A stretch of DNA of 64,000 bases from Laburnicola sp. R22_1 (lineage: Eukaryota > Ascomycota > Dothideomycetes > Pleosporales > Didymosphaeriaceae): positions 868,001 to 932,000 of the forward strand of contig JACONQ010000014.1 in the NCBI GenBank assembly GCA_014281115.1, written 5' to 3'. Below, piece after piece: positions 20,931 through 31,806 of this stretch (positions are counted from its first letter, which is position 1; the number at the start of each line of letters is the position of its first letter). Position numbers and translations under genes: made by a program. The notes beneath the pieces are model-generated. The model was not told where the DNA came from. It saw only the letters and a program-made list of their open reading frames with translations, and did no database searches.

Positions 20931-23900
20931 CTCTAGAGGAAAAAATCCTTTATTAAATTAAATACTATAAATAGTTAGATATTAATTAAGCTACTAGTTA
21001 GGATTAATAGAGTGTGTATAGAAGCTTTACTAGATTTAGGCGCGTAAAAAGACTACGTCTCCTAAGCTTTTATAACTAGAGTAGAACTCTAGTTATAAAG
21101 AAAAGAGAAGTTATATATGCTTTATATTGCGAATAAAATGCCTATACTAGGAATACCTATAGTTAACTACAAGGTTAAAGCTAATCTTATTATAAAACAA
21201 AATAGACATATACTTATAAGAAGGATAACCCTGGATATACTTAATAAATTAAGTTATAATATTATACTAGGAATACCCTAGTTAAAAAGAACAATTCCTA
21301 GATTAATTAGAGGATAGAAAGAATATTCTTATTATGCAGTAATAGTGTATTGCATATAAATCCTATATATTAGTAGTATTTAATAGTAAATAAGAGAGCT
21401 ATTAATAATATAGTCTTATAACTAAAAGTTAATAAATACAAATTAACCTTAGTAGACGCTAGTAGGAACTACTAGGTTACAAAACGTAAGATAAAAGTAG
21501 ATAAAAGTATAACCTATAGCATTCCTAATAAATATAAAGAATAGAGTTATTTATTTTAGAAAGAAGAAGGGAAAGCCAACCTACTTAAGTATTAATCCTA
21601 GGATTATACGATTAACCTAGAAGAGGGAAAAATGCTACCTTTTAGACTACTTTATAGCAAGATAGGAAAATAACTCTAGTAAGAAAAAGAATTTATTAAG
21701 AAGAACCTTAATATGGGATATATTAGACTATTTAAGTTACTAGTAACGAGTCTATTTATATTTATACTAAAGAAGAATATAGAGCCTTAACCCTATATAA
21801 ACTACTAAAAACTTAATAATATAACAATTAAGAATTAATACCTATTACTAAACATCACAGAACTTAGAGACTAACTCTTAAGAGCTAGAAGATTTATATT
21901 AATAGACTTACGTAATAGATACCACCTTATATAGATAAAAAAAGGTAAAGAATAGAAGATAGTATTTAGAATACGCTATAGACTATTTAAGTATATAGTT
22001 ATGCTATATAGACTTACTAATATACTAGCGACATTCTAAGCGCTTATTAACTTTATACTATATAACTACCTAGACATCTTTATTATCGCATATATAGACA
22101 ACATTCTTATCTATTCTAAAAATAAATTAGATTATGTGGAGTATGTGTAGATAGTACTAAAGGTACTAGATAAAGCACACCTACAAATTAAGCCATAGAA
22201 GTGTAAATTCCACATTATAGAACTTAAATTCCTAGGACATATTATTAGTATAACTAGAATTAGCATAGCACCTAACAAGATTAAATATATTAAGAATTGG
22301 CCACAACTAAAGTTAGCTAAGAATATCTAAGAATTCTTAGAATTCTATAAATTTAATTAACATTTTATTAAAGAATACACTAAGGTTATAATACCTCTAA
22401 TAAACCTTATAAAAAAGGACACGCCTTTTATTTAGACAAATAAATACAATATAGTATTTTAACAACTTAAAATAGTATATATTAAACTACTAGTTCTTAT
22501 TTACTTCTAAAATAAAGAACCTCTATAACTAAAGACAAACGTAAGTAATCTTGCGCTAGGCACATACGCAAAGCAAGAGAAGGATAGAAAATAGCACTCT
22601 ATTATATACTATTTATAAAAGTTTAATAACGCCAAATTATAATATAATATTTATAATAAGAAACTTTATATAATTATAAAAGTACTTAAGTATTAGAGAA
22701 TTTATGCGTATAGCTATTTAGATTTTATAATCTTTACTAACTATAAGAACCTTATGCAATTTATAATAATAAAGAAACTAATATTATAATAAGCTTAATA
22801 GGCGGAAACACTAGAATAGTATAAATTTAAGATTGTGTACACTCTAGGCAAGGACAATAAAAGAGCTAATGCTCTTAGCTAATAAAGCAATCTTATAGAA
22901 GACAAAATAAAGACATACTCTGCAATACTTTAATAAAACACAGATAGATTACTTAAACCTATAATAGAACTTAACTAGCTGTTAGTTATTACTAGAGAAG
23001 TACCTAAGGAGCAACAAACTAAGATTATCTAACAATACTATAATAATCCTATGCATAGACACCTAGACATTAAGAAAATAATAGAGCTTATCTAATAGAA
23101 CAACTCCTTTAGAGGAATTAAGAAGGCAGTAATAATATATATCTATAAATATGCAGATTGCTAACAAAATAAGCACGCTATATATCTTAAGTATAGAGAA
23201 ATATAAGCAATTAAGATACTAACAGCGCTATAGGAAGACATCGCTATGGATTTTATTATAGGAATACTAAAATCTAAGAACCTAGTAATAGGAGTTATAT
23301 ATAATTTAATACTAGTAATAGTTTGCTAACTAACTAAGTATATTAAACTTATACCTTATAATAAGATAATAATTATAAAGAAACTTGCATTTTTTTATTC
23401 TAAATTAACGTATTAGATACTATAAAGTTCTAAAGATAATTATTAGTAACAGAGACAAGCTCTTTACTTTTAACTACTAGACAACACTTATGGCACTTAT
23501 TAGAATAAAGCGCAAGCTATTAATAGCTTATTATTTGCAAATAGATAAACAGAAAAAATATAAAAACTAGACTATAGAAACGTACCTACGCATCTACTAT
23601 AATAACTAGACGAATAACTATATTTTATTACTACTAATTATGTAATTAGCATATAATAATAAGATTTTAGTAGCTATAGAATATACACGATTCTATGCAA
23701 ACTATAAAAATATCTATATCTCTTTAATTAAGCATTTCCTACAATAATTAACGTAGATAAAGCTATTAGTTTAGTAAAAAAATAAAGAAGATATATAAAT
23801 AACTCTAAACTAATATTAAACAAGCTTAATAGTAATTAATTTCCTACGTAAACTAAAAATAAAAAACAGCACGTTAGCTAAAAAAGGGGATAAAGCATAC

Positions 23901-24270
23901 CTACTTACAAAGAATCGTTAAACCCAAAAGAAAAAGCATAAGAAACTAGACTATATTAAGATTAGACTATTTTTTATTTCTAAATAAATATCACTAGTTA
24001 ACTATAAACTAGAGTTACTACCTATTACTAGAATATACCCTATATTTTATATAGACTAATTAGAGCCTATAGACCTAGAAACGCTAGTTTAGACTATCTT
24101 TTACTATAAAGCTAAGGAAGAAAATAAATTTAAAGTTAAAATAATACTAGACTATATAGATTAGCTACGCACATACCTTATTAAGTAAAAGAGATACTTA
24201 CATAGCAAAAATATATAGGAACCTAAGGAACACTTATAAAACTACAAAGAAAAGTTATAGTAGTACTAGT
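20931..24270 (+). pseudogene. G1 pol: protease, reverse transcriptase, RNase H, integrase, chromodomain
   Basis: Replication and integration polyprotein of a chromovirus-type Ty3/gypsy element. Protease: LLDLGA with Asp at 21033-21035 (the usual Ser is now Leu), then an ILGIP motif near 21260. Reverse transcriptase: YIDNILIYS at 22091-22117, with the second catalytic Asp changed to Asn. RNase H is in 22450-22880. Integrase: zinc-binding HRHLDIKK (about 23055) with the first Cys of CXXC now Tyr; first catalytic Asp in IAMDFI (about 23247). A chromodomain-like end (YLIK, KRYLHSKNI, EPKEHL) lies at about 24175-24240. Stops are almost all TAA or TAG. The domain order (integrase after RNase H) distinguishes it from copia. 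Confidence 0.85.
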
Positions 24271-24329
24271 ATACCGCTACGTAGCTACTAAAGACAAAGG
24301 CTTAGTCTAAATTACTAACTAATTAATTA

Positions 24330-24840
24330 CCTTAGCACCTAAGGCAGTATTAGGATTAACTAAGGCCGCCGCCTACGCAAGCTTCTTGCAGGCCTCTAAT
24401 ACTTCTAACTTATTTATTATAGATATACTATAATTAAATAACTCTTATTCCTTCTAATATAATTTCTTACACTAATTACGCAAGTGCGCTATTTTCTTAC
24501 GTGCTAGACGCGCATAAAAAAGCGCTAAATAAGTAAGGTCTTTCTTAACGCAAAGCTTTGCCTTCTTTTTAGCCTTTAGCTTTTCTAACCTTTCTATCTC
24601 TATCTCTATCTTTAAATAATCTAGTAAAGGGATTTCCTCTAGCTTACACTTTTAATTACTATACTAGACGCAATTTATGCACTTTAAGTGTAAGAATAAT
24701 AATTAATAAGGTAGTAATTTCTTTGCGTAGTAGCTACACACAACTATTACAAAGACGCAGTCTATTTTAAGATAATTAGCTTAGGAGTAATAGTATTAGA
24801 TAGATTAAGAAAGAGGCTTTATAGGTAGTTAACTCATAAG
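24330..24840 (-). pseudogene. Reverse-strand charged coiled-coil frame inside G1
   Basis: Between the end of pol and the 3' LTR, the minus strand reads as a Cys-containing start (KCINCVQYSNQKCKLEE, about 24640-24690). A long charged helix follows (IEIEIERLEKLKAKKKAKL, then RLARKKIAHLRNQC). It is broken only by TAA and TAG, and the opposite strand gives nothing sensible. I cannot name it. Accessory antisense frames in this position are known for some retroelements, so a non-structural accessory protein is one possibility, but this is inference. Confidence 0.5.
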
Positions 24841-24867
24841 GATATTAAGTCTAGAAAAGAGAGCTAA

Positions 24868-25185
24868 TATTAGAATCTAACATAATATAGGGCGGGGCAC
24901 TAACACTTATAGCCACTAGAAGCCTAGTACGCTGTAGGCCAAGATATTATATAACTTAGATTACAGGTTCTAGAGTTATTAGTGTCCTAGAGAGTCTTAT
25001 TAGATATGGGATTCTAGGACTCTTAGAACTAATAGGACTTATGGGATTCTAGAATATAGCCAAGTATATAGAAATATAAGTATCTCCCTTAAGACTTATA
25101 TTTAACCTATTTATTAATCTATTATTTAGATTACAAACTTAAGCCTTTATTAATTTGTTACTCTTATAACCTTTAATACTAACAC
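24868..25185 (+). repeat. 3' LTR of G1, first piece
   Basis: Matches 16353-16680 of the 5' LTR. It is cut after aacac (25181-25185) by element C and continues at 31783-31806 and 33599-33682. Confidence 0.85.
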
Positions 25186-25401
25186 TGTGAGGACGGGCTC
25201 GGGCTTCCGCATTGTAGAGTGTTGATGGGATAGGTTGGCTCTATTTCAGCTACACTAGGATAAGGTAGAAAGGTAGATACAAGACGCGCAGGCGTAAAGA
25301 GGCGACGGTGGGGCGCTAGTCCCGTAAAGGCTAGCGCCTCGCGAGGCTGCCTTGTCGTCATGTGACTTGCGGCCAGCTCTCTGTGCACCGCAGCCGTCAC
25401 A
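25186..25401 (-). repeat. 3' LTR of element C
   Basis: 216 bp, tgtgaggacgggctcggg to cagccgtcaca on the plus strand, same as 31562-31777. It is 3' with respect to the minus-strand genes. Confidence 0.95.
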
Positions 25402-25414
25402 TTACCCCCCTCTA
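25402..25414 (-). other. Polypurine tract of element C
   Basis: On the minus strand tagaggggggtaa directly precedes the 3' LTR, the expected plus-strand primer site. Confidence 0.75.
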
Positions 25415-25443
25415 AGAGAGGCTCGTCCTCGAGTCTCGTATAG

Positions 25444-28400
25444 CTACTTCCTCGTCCGTGTTCTCTGTCCCAGCCCCTTACTTGCTGCCTTGTTGTCCTC
25501 GTCCGTTACTTGTACGTACTGCCCGTCCTTATATGCTCGCAGCCATGCTTCCAACCGTGCTGGAGGACCAGGTCGCTCTGGGTAGGCTTGGTGGTAGTCC
25601 CTGACTTTATGGGGCGCCCCTGCGAAGCCTCGGGCGTTGTACCATGTCGGGTCTGGGTCATGAGCGGTCCAGGAAGCTCTGTACTGCAGACGCCCTCGAT
25701 AGATGCGGCTGTTAAGTATCTCCTCTACCGGCCACTCAGGGTTGCCGTCAACCTCAATTAGTTCCTCCTTAGGTTCAATCTGGCCTGGTAGTGAGTCTAA
25801 GGCGGCTTTCCGTAGACGGTCTGCGTGGAAGACGTCATGCATGCGCATGTATGGCGGTAGCTTGAGGCGATAGGAATGACCCCTCATCTCGATGATAGGG
25901 TAGGGGCCGTACATCTGCTGGTCGAGCTTTGAGCTAGGTTGGCCAGTCGTGAAGCCCTTAGGCGTAACGTAGACTTGGTCTCCTATTGTAAAATCAGGCT
26001 CACGGCGCTTCTTGTTTGCTTGCCGCGCTTGCCGCTGCTGCGCCTGAGCAATCCCTCTCTAAGCTATCTCTGTTGCTAGCTTTACAGCGTCATGTCGGGC
26101 CTTCGCGTAGTTCTGCGCCTCCTCATGGGACATGTGCTCGCGGGCAGATGGGGATGTCCTTGTACGTTCCTTCCAATCCCAGTGGTGGACAGGTTGGTGA
26201 CCAAACTCGATCTCAAATGGTGACAGGCCAGTGGTCTCGTGCGGCAGAATAGCCTGTGCCCAGTCCATACATGGCAACAGATCTGACCAGTTATCCTGAT
26301 AGTAGTTGACAAAGGGCCGTAGGCGCTGGTCGAGGTACTGGTTCACAATCTCTGTGTTGCCGTCGGTTTGGGGGTGGTAGGCTGTTGACAGCTTCTGCTT
26401 AACACCTATAAGGTGGCATAGCTCATTTATGAATGCGGAGACGAATTGGGGGCCTTAGTCACAGACGATGGACCTTGGAGGGCTATAGACACGCCAGATG
26501 TAGCGGTAGTACATGTTGGCAGCTTGCTCAGCAGTAGTAGTCTTGTGGCAGGGTAGCGAGAAGCAACGCTTGCTCAGGCGGTCTACCACGACGAAGGCAC
26601 AGTCGTACCCCTTCTTGTCGGCTGGGAAGGACTTAAAGTCCATTGAGACGTCCTGCCATGCTCGATCAGGTATTGGCAGCGACTTGAGCAGTCCTGGAGT
26701 TCGATCGCGAGGGACATGGCTCCATCGGCAAGCCTTGCAGGCGGCGACGTACGTATCGACGTCTTTCTCCATGCCTGGCCAATAGTAGCGATCCCGCAGT
26801 AGCTTTACAGTCTTTCTCTTGCCTGGGTGAGCAGTAGTCTGTGCTGCATGGACTGTTCGGATCAAGTGCGTGCGGAGGAAGTGAACAGCAGGGACGACTA
26901 GTCGGCCTTGGTGCAGGAGTAGTCCTTGCTCGTTCAGCTGCCAGGTGGCGCTGCCAGCTGACGCTTTCTCTCGCAGAGCTTGTATGCTACCATGGCTTCG
27001 GTTAGCCTTAAGGGCTCAGTCAATGACGGCGTGCGGGTCATCAAGTGGGGGTGAGCTTATGAAGGTGTCTGAGGCCGCGACCTCGATACAGCTCTCTAGG
27101 CCTTGTGTAGCAAGCGAGGCTAGATAATCGTTGGTGGCCTGAATTATACTAATATCGAGCTGCTTGGCTTGCAGGAAGGCTCGCGTTCGAGCGGCTTGGT
27201 CCTTATCCTTCTGAGTCTTAAGTTCCTCTTGCTTGCGCGACAGCGCGTCGGCTACGACGTTGGCGGTTCTAGGGCGGTAGGAGAGGGTCATGTTAAAGTC
27301 AGCTACTGTTATAGCCCAGCGCATTTGCCGTGGAGTGAGCTCTCGCTTAGTTGAGAAATACTTAAGTGCTCGGTGGTTAGTGAGGGCGCTGAATGGCTGA
27401 GGCGTCTGGAGGCCAATGAGCTGAGATCTCCACTCCTTAAGGCTGTAGATGACTGCCAGCATCTCTTTGTTGTGGATGTCGTAGTTCATCTGTGGTCCGC
27501 TCATAGTCTTTGAATAGAAAGCTACTGGTCGCTATAGGCCGTCGTCCTGTAGCTGGGAGAGTACGCTAGCTACGACTCCGTCGCTCGCATCTGTCTCCAT
27601 GCGCGTCTGGCGGTAGGGCGAGTAGTGGGCCAGAACATTGTCTAACAGCATAAGATCCTTAGCTTGCTGGAAGGCTGCCAGCTCGCGCCCGCCAAAGGCG
27701 TGCCATGCGCCCTTCTTGAGCAGCTTAGTGAGCGGCCGGATGATGCGCCCATAGTCCTTGAGGAAGGCTCAATAGAAGTTGCAGAACCCTAGGAAGGACT
27801 GTAGGCTTTTGACTAACATAGGGACTGGCCAGTCTCGTACAGCGGTGACCTTCTCAGGGTCCTTCTGTATACCCTCTGTGCTAATAATAAGACCTAGGAA
27901 CTTTGTCTTTGTCACGGCGAATTCGCTCTTCTTGATGTCTGCTTGTAGGCCGGCGTCGTGGAGACGCTTAAGTACCTGAGCGACGTGCTCCTCGTGCTCT
28001 AGTGGGTCTTCTGAATATATGAGGATATCGTCCAGATATGCTGTGCAGAAGTCGTCAAACAGGCCATGCAAGACCTTGTTAATATACCGTTAGAAGGTCG
28101 CGGGGCCGTTGCAGAGGCCAAAGGGCAGCACACAGTACTTGTAGTTGCTGTATCGTGTGCGGAAAGTAGTTAGATCCTCGACCTCCTCGTTAAGGCGGAT
28201 GCGGTAGAAGGCCTGTCGCACATCAAGCTTAGTGAATACCTTAGCGCGCGCAAGCCTAGTTAGGGTCTCTTGGATTAGCGGGATAGGGTAGGCGTCTTTC
28301 TTCGTGATTGCGTTAAGCTTGCGGTAGTCAACGCAGAAGCGCCACCCCCCTCCAGGCTTCTTAGCGAATAGGACAGGCGAGGCGTACGAGGCGTTACTGT

Positions 28401-29512
28401 GCGCGATGAAGCCTCGTCGCAGGTGGTCCTCAAGGTACGATTTCACGAGCTCTAGCTGCTCGAGAGACATGCTATACAGCGGGCTCGACGTCAACGTATT
28501 CTCAGAGGTCAGCTCAATGTTATGGTCAACGCCGTCGCGGTGCGGTGGCAGCTCGTCTGAGTCCTTTTTCGAGAAGTGGGCTAGGGTCGCGCCAGCGTAA
28601 CCTAGGAAGGGCAACTTCTCTGCGATCAGTTGGCGGAGCTCCTCTTCTTGATCAGGTAGGTTTGGCAGAGCGTCCTTGCGATCCTGGATGAGCTGGTTTA
28701 CTTCGTAGACGCTAATATGGCCTAGCACAGTGTCCTTTTGTCGTGCGTGCATCATAAAGGCAGCAGCTCCAATTGTATTGATCTCGAGGCCTACCTTGGC
28801 GAGGTCTTCGCGCGAGACAGGCTGGGGACGAGGTTGTCGCTTAGCCGGTTCTGGCGTCTGTCGCGGGTGGAGTTGCTCTTCCATCTTTCCAAGGTTCTCC
28901 CGCAGGGTAGCGCGCTGGGTTGAGCGTAGAGGTAGCTTACGAGCGCGCTGTACAATAGCTACGTCTATCTGCTTGTCGCGTCGGTCGGCATCGGCTTGGT
29001 GCGAGGGGTTGATCTTTGAGGGCACGCCTTGCGTAGGGATAACGATATCACGCTTGCAGTCAACCCGTGCGCCATCTGGCCACTGGAGCTTCTTCTGCTT
29101 GCAGTTAATCCAGACGTCGGCATCCTCTAGGAGCTTGCGGCCGACTATAAGGTCGTGGCGACTGGTATTACAAAAGATAAAGTAGGTAGAGAGGCGGTGG
29201 TTGTCGATCACTAGGTCAGCTTGGATATACTCGTCTACCTGACCATTTGGTCGACTGTCGTAGCCTGCCAAGGGTATTGCTTCCATGCGGTGGATCGGGG
29301 CCTTGAGTCCTTTCTTAATCGTACGTAGATGCTTGAGGTGGACTAGGGCGTAGCTGCCGGCTCCAGTGTCGATGAGCGCGTTCAGCTTGATTGCTAGCCC
29401 GCCTGTAGAGATGCGGCATGGTAGAATGAACTGACTTCTACTAAACAGCTGATCCCGTATGCTAAGGGCTCCTGTAGGTTGCTCTAGGGAGGAGACTTCC
29501 CCTAGAGCGATA
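25444..29512 (-). pseudogene. Element C pol: protease, RT, RNase H, integrase, chromodomain, six stops
   Basis: One unshifted minus-strand frame, lying in -1 relative to gag and overlapping its end. Protease: ALIDTGAGSYALV at about 29360, later VGRKLL. Reverse transcriptase: LPFGLCNGPATF, then intact YLDD at 28027-28038. RNase H: METDASDGVVASVLS and a DIHNKEMLAVIY stretch (about 27450-27600). Integrase: HHCC (HPGKRKT, CKACRWSH, about 26740-26840); Asp in VSMDFKSF; Asp in IVCD next to a stop; Glu in DGNTEIVNQYLDQ. The C-terminal chromodomain (WPVEEILNSR, YRASWTAHDPDPTW) is at about 25620-25740. Stops: TAA 28090, TGA 27769, TAG 27532, TGA 27016, TAA 26455, TAG 26059 (lowest base of each). Each fits a CAA, CAG or TGG codon hit once. 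Chromodomain elements are known to target heterochromatin. Confidence 0.95.
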
Positions 29513-31037
29513 CTTTTTCCGAGTCGCTGTCAGAGGATCCGTCTGCTGCGTCATAGAATGCCTCGTTGTTGGTGTCGGCTGGCAGCTCAATAGCCTTCTG
29601 GTCGACAGGCTTGTCCGTACAATTGCGGGCGAGGTGACCAACCTTGTGACAACGGAAACAGGTAGGCTGATCTGCTGACGCCTGGATAGTGGCGGCTCTA
29701 GGCGGTGCCGTGGGAGTGGGTCGCTCGCGGTTGTGCCGTTCGGTTTTCTCAGCTCGGGCCGACGCTCTCCTGGCGTTGCTAATAGCGAGCTCCCTAGCGA
29801 GGTCTTGGGCGAGGTCAACGTAGACATCGTACTCCTCGCTGTGCTGTCGGCGAAAGACACCCATCTGCGTGCGTAGGGCGTCCGGTAACTTCTTGTGGAA
29901 CTCCTCTACCCACTGGTCCGCTGGTAGGCCACGTTCCTGTGCGAGACGAAAGAAGTCGCCCTGGAAGGTAGCGAAGTTGGCTGGGTCTCGCAGGCGGAGC
30001 TCTTGGAAGGCACGTCGGGCGTTAAGCTTCTTGTGAGGGTCCCCGTATGTCTTCTCTAGGCGGCCCACAAGATAGAGGTAGTCGACCGGCTGATCGCTTG
30101 CTCGGATCGTACGTATGAGGGTGGACAGGTATTGATTTGCCGAACCGTCGGTACGCGTGCGCATGTACGAGACAATGTTGTTCTGAGTTGCCTGCTCGTC
30201 GACACCTTCGAACCAGTCTTGGTTAGCGCGCAGTTTGTCCTCTAGGCCGTCTCTCCATTGCTCGAAGGTGACCTCTTTGCCGTCCTTAAGCATTGGCGGG
30301 TTGGGAAAACAGGCTGAGCGGCTCCTGCTGTAGTTAATTGCTGGTTGCGAGGCAAGTGGAGTTGCTGGCGTGTATGTCGACTGCTGTGGCAGCGTATCGG
30401 CTCTGTTGTCTGATCCAGGTAGCCTAGGGCGTATTGGCGTCTGCGGTAGGGCTGTGAAGCGCAGCGTCTTTGAGTGCGCAGCTGGTGACGAGGCTAAGAC
30501 TCCGCTAGCCTTCTCAGAGAGGAAGGATTTGCTGTGCTGGCTCGCAACCTTTACCTAGCCTCTAAGCGATTCAATTAACTTGTCCTTATCTGCTACTTGC
30601 TCGAGCGTGTCGTTGAGCAGCTGGCGTAGCTCGGCAAGCTCGTCCTTAGCCTCTACCAGCTCGGCTTCAGCCGTATTAAGCGCTTTGCCCAGCGTGTCCG
30701 CGTGGTCTTGGTACGCTAGGGCCTTGAGATGGCTGAGTTCTAGCTCGCGGGCCACTACTGGCTGTTCCAGCGTCATGAGCTGGGGGAGGGTAACCTCAAT
30801 CTCCTGCGGTTCGTACTCCATAGTTCCCCAGACAGTGTGCCCCGTGCGCATTGTAAATGGTCTCTTCTTATGCCGTGCCTCGATGCGGCTCTGCTTGATC
30901 GCTCGGTCCTCTTTGAGCTCATTGTCGATATAGTAGGCTGCTCGGCACCTGAGAGCTTGGATAGGAGGTGTGTGGTCCTCCTTAGTCGCGATTGCCTTGG
31001 GATCCACCCTTAGCTCGAGCCTAGAGAGCTTTCCCAT
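29502..31037 (-). pseudogene. Element C gag, 511 codons with one premature TAG
   Basis: Capsid and nucleocapsid protein. It starts at ATG 31037 (MGKLSRLELRVDPKAI). A TAG at 30555-30557 ends the first open part after 160 codons (a probable former CAG, following SLRG), and the same frame goes on to TAG at 29502. Residues of about 100-160 are rich in Glu, Leu and Lys (coiled-coil-like). A Retrotrans_gag-type domain runs from FEQWRDGLEDKL (about residue 255) to about 390. The knuckle CFRCHKVGHLARNC is at 29619-29660 (residues 460-473) with all four ligands intact. The gag end overlaps pol, which is in the -1 frame, so pol was probably made by ribosomal frameshifting. Apart from the one stop it looks functional. 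Confidence 0.93.
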
Positions 31038-31140
31038 ATCCCTTTTGTAGGTGCTGCTGGTAGGGCAGCTCTAGTCAGTGCTGCAGGTAAAGCAGCAGTG
31101 GTCGGTTCTCTCGCAGGGAGAGGGTGAGCGGGCGGTGCTC

Positions 31141-31368
31141 TTAATAGTCGATTCGGGGGGTTGTTTTTGTGTCCTCTCTCTTAGAGGCAGGGCCACCGTG
31201 GCTCTCTTCGCGTCTTCGCGGCAGGGGTGCGTCGTTAACTCTCTTCTGGCCTACTGCGTAGGGCTTATAGATCTGGTACTTTTTGAGCGCTCGTTCGTCA
31301 AGCAAGGGCGGCAGGCTGATCAGCTCTCCTGGCTGGCTGCGGCGTGCTATCTTCGAACCGTCCGTCAA
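31141..31368 (-). CDS. Small open frame in the element C leader, 75 codons
   Basis: Lies between the 5' LTR and gag on the same strand: MTDGSKIARRSQPGEL, then a Leu- and Lys-rich stretch and KREDTKTTPRIDY. It is out of frame with gag. It might be an upstream frame, or a 5' exon of gag if an intron separates the two, but I see no convincing splice sites and recognise no domain. It could also be chance in an untranslated leader. Confidence 0.3.
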   Translation of the reverse strand: MTDGSKIARRSQPGELISLPPLLDERALKKYQIYKPYAVGQKRVNDAPLPRRREESHGGPASKREDTKTTPRIDY

Positions 31369-31561
31369 CTCCCTTCAAGCCGCGCTTGGTGGTATTAGGA
31401 CTCGGGTGAGCAACCGTACTTCTGACGAACTAACGGCTCAGCGTAGTCGTACTGTACTGCTCGAGGTTGGTCGTCGTCGAGTCGTACACGCAGGTAGATC
31501 GATCGGTTTAACCAGATATTATGTCGCCGTCGCCAGCCAAGTAAGTGAGATCCTAGTGTAA

Positions 31562-31777
31562 TGTGAGGACGGGCTCGGGCTTCCGCATTGTAGAGTGTTG
31601 ATGGGATAGGTTGGCTCTATTTCAGCTACACTAGGATAAGGTAGAAAGGTAGATACAAGACGCGCAGGCGTAAAGAGGCGACGGTGGGGCGCTAGTCCCG
31701 TAAAGGCTAGCGCCTCGCGAGGCTGCCTTGTCGTCATGTGACTTGCGGCCAGCTCTCTGTGCACCGCAGCCGTCACA
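31562..31777 (-). repeat. 5' LTR of element C
   Basis: 216 bp, identical by eye to 25186-25401. On the minus strand it is followed by ttacactaggatctcac at 31561, the likely primer-binding region. Confidence 0.95.
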
Positions 31778-31782
31778 AACAC

Positions 31783-31806
31783 CTCTTTAACTCACGCAAG
31801 TAGTTA
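31783..31806 (+). repeat. 3' LTR of G1, middle piece
   Basis: 24 bp between elements C and D, ending in the TA target of D; continues at 33599. Confidence 0.8.

Larger units (their letters stand above)
25186..31777 (-). mobile_element. Young Ty3/gypsy chromovirus-type element C, 6592 bp
   Basis: LTRs of 216 bp (25186-25401 and 31562-31777) look identical base for base. The target duplication aacac is at 25181-25185 and 31778-31782. On the minus strand a purine tract, agaggggggtaa, immediately precedes the 3' LTR (25402-25413). GC content and codon use are far from the TA-rich surroundings. Order on the minus strand: gag, then protease, reverse transcriptase, RNase H, integrase and chromodomain. 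Seven in-frame stops break gag and pol, all explicable by single C-to-T or G-to-A changes. It is the youngest LTR element in the window and is inserted in the 3' LTR of G1. Confidence 0.96.

Noticed and set aside
25352..25761. Plus-strand frames over the 3' end of element C
   Set aside because: They overlap the chromodomain-coding minus strand and the LTR and have no conserved features.
28406..29185. Open frames on the plus strand opposite element C pol (64 to 151 codons)
   Set aside because: They are shadows of the strongly coding minus strand; their products are Ser- and Arg-rich and show no domain.
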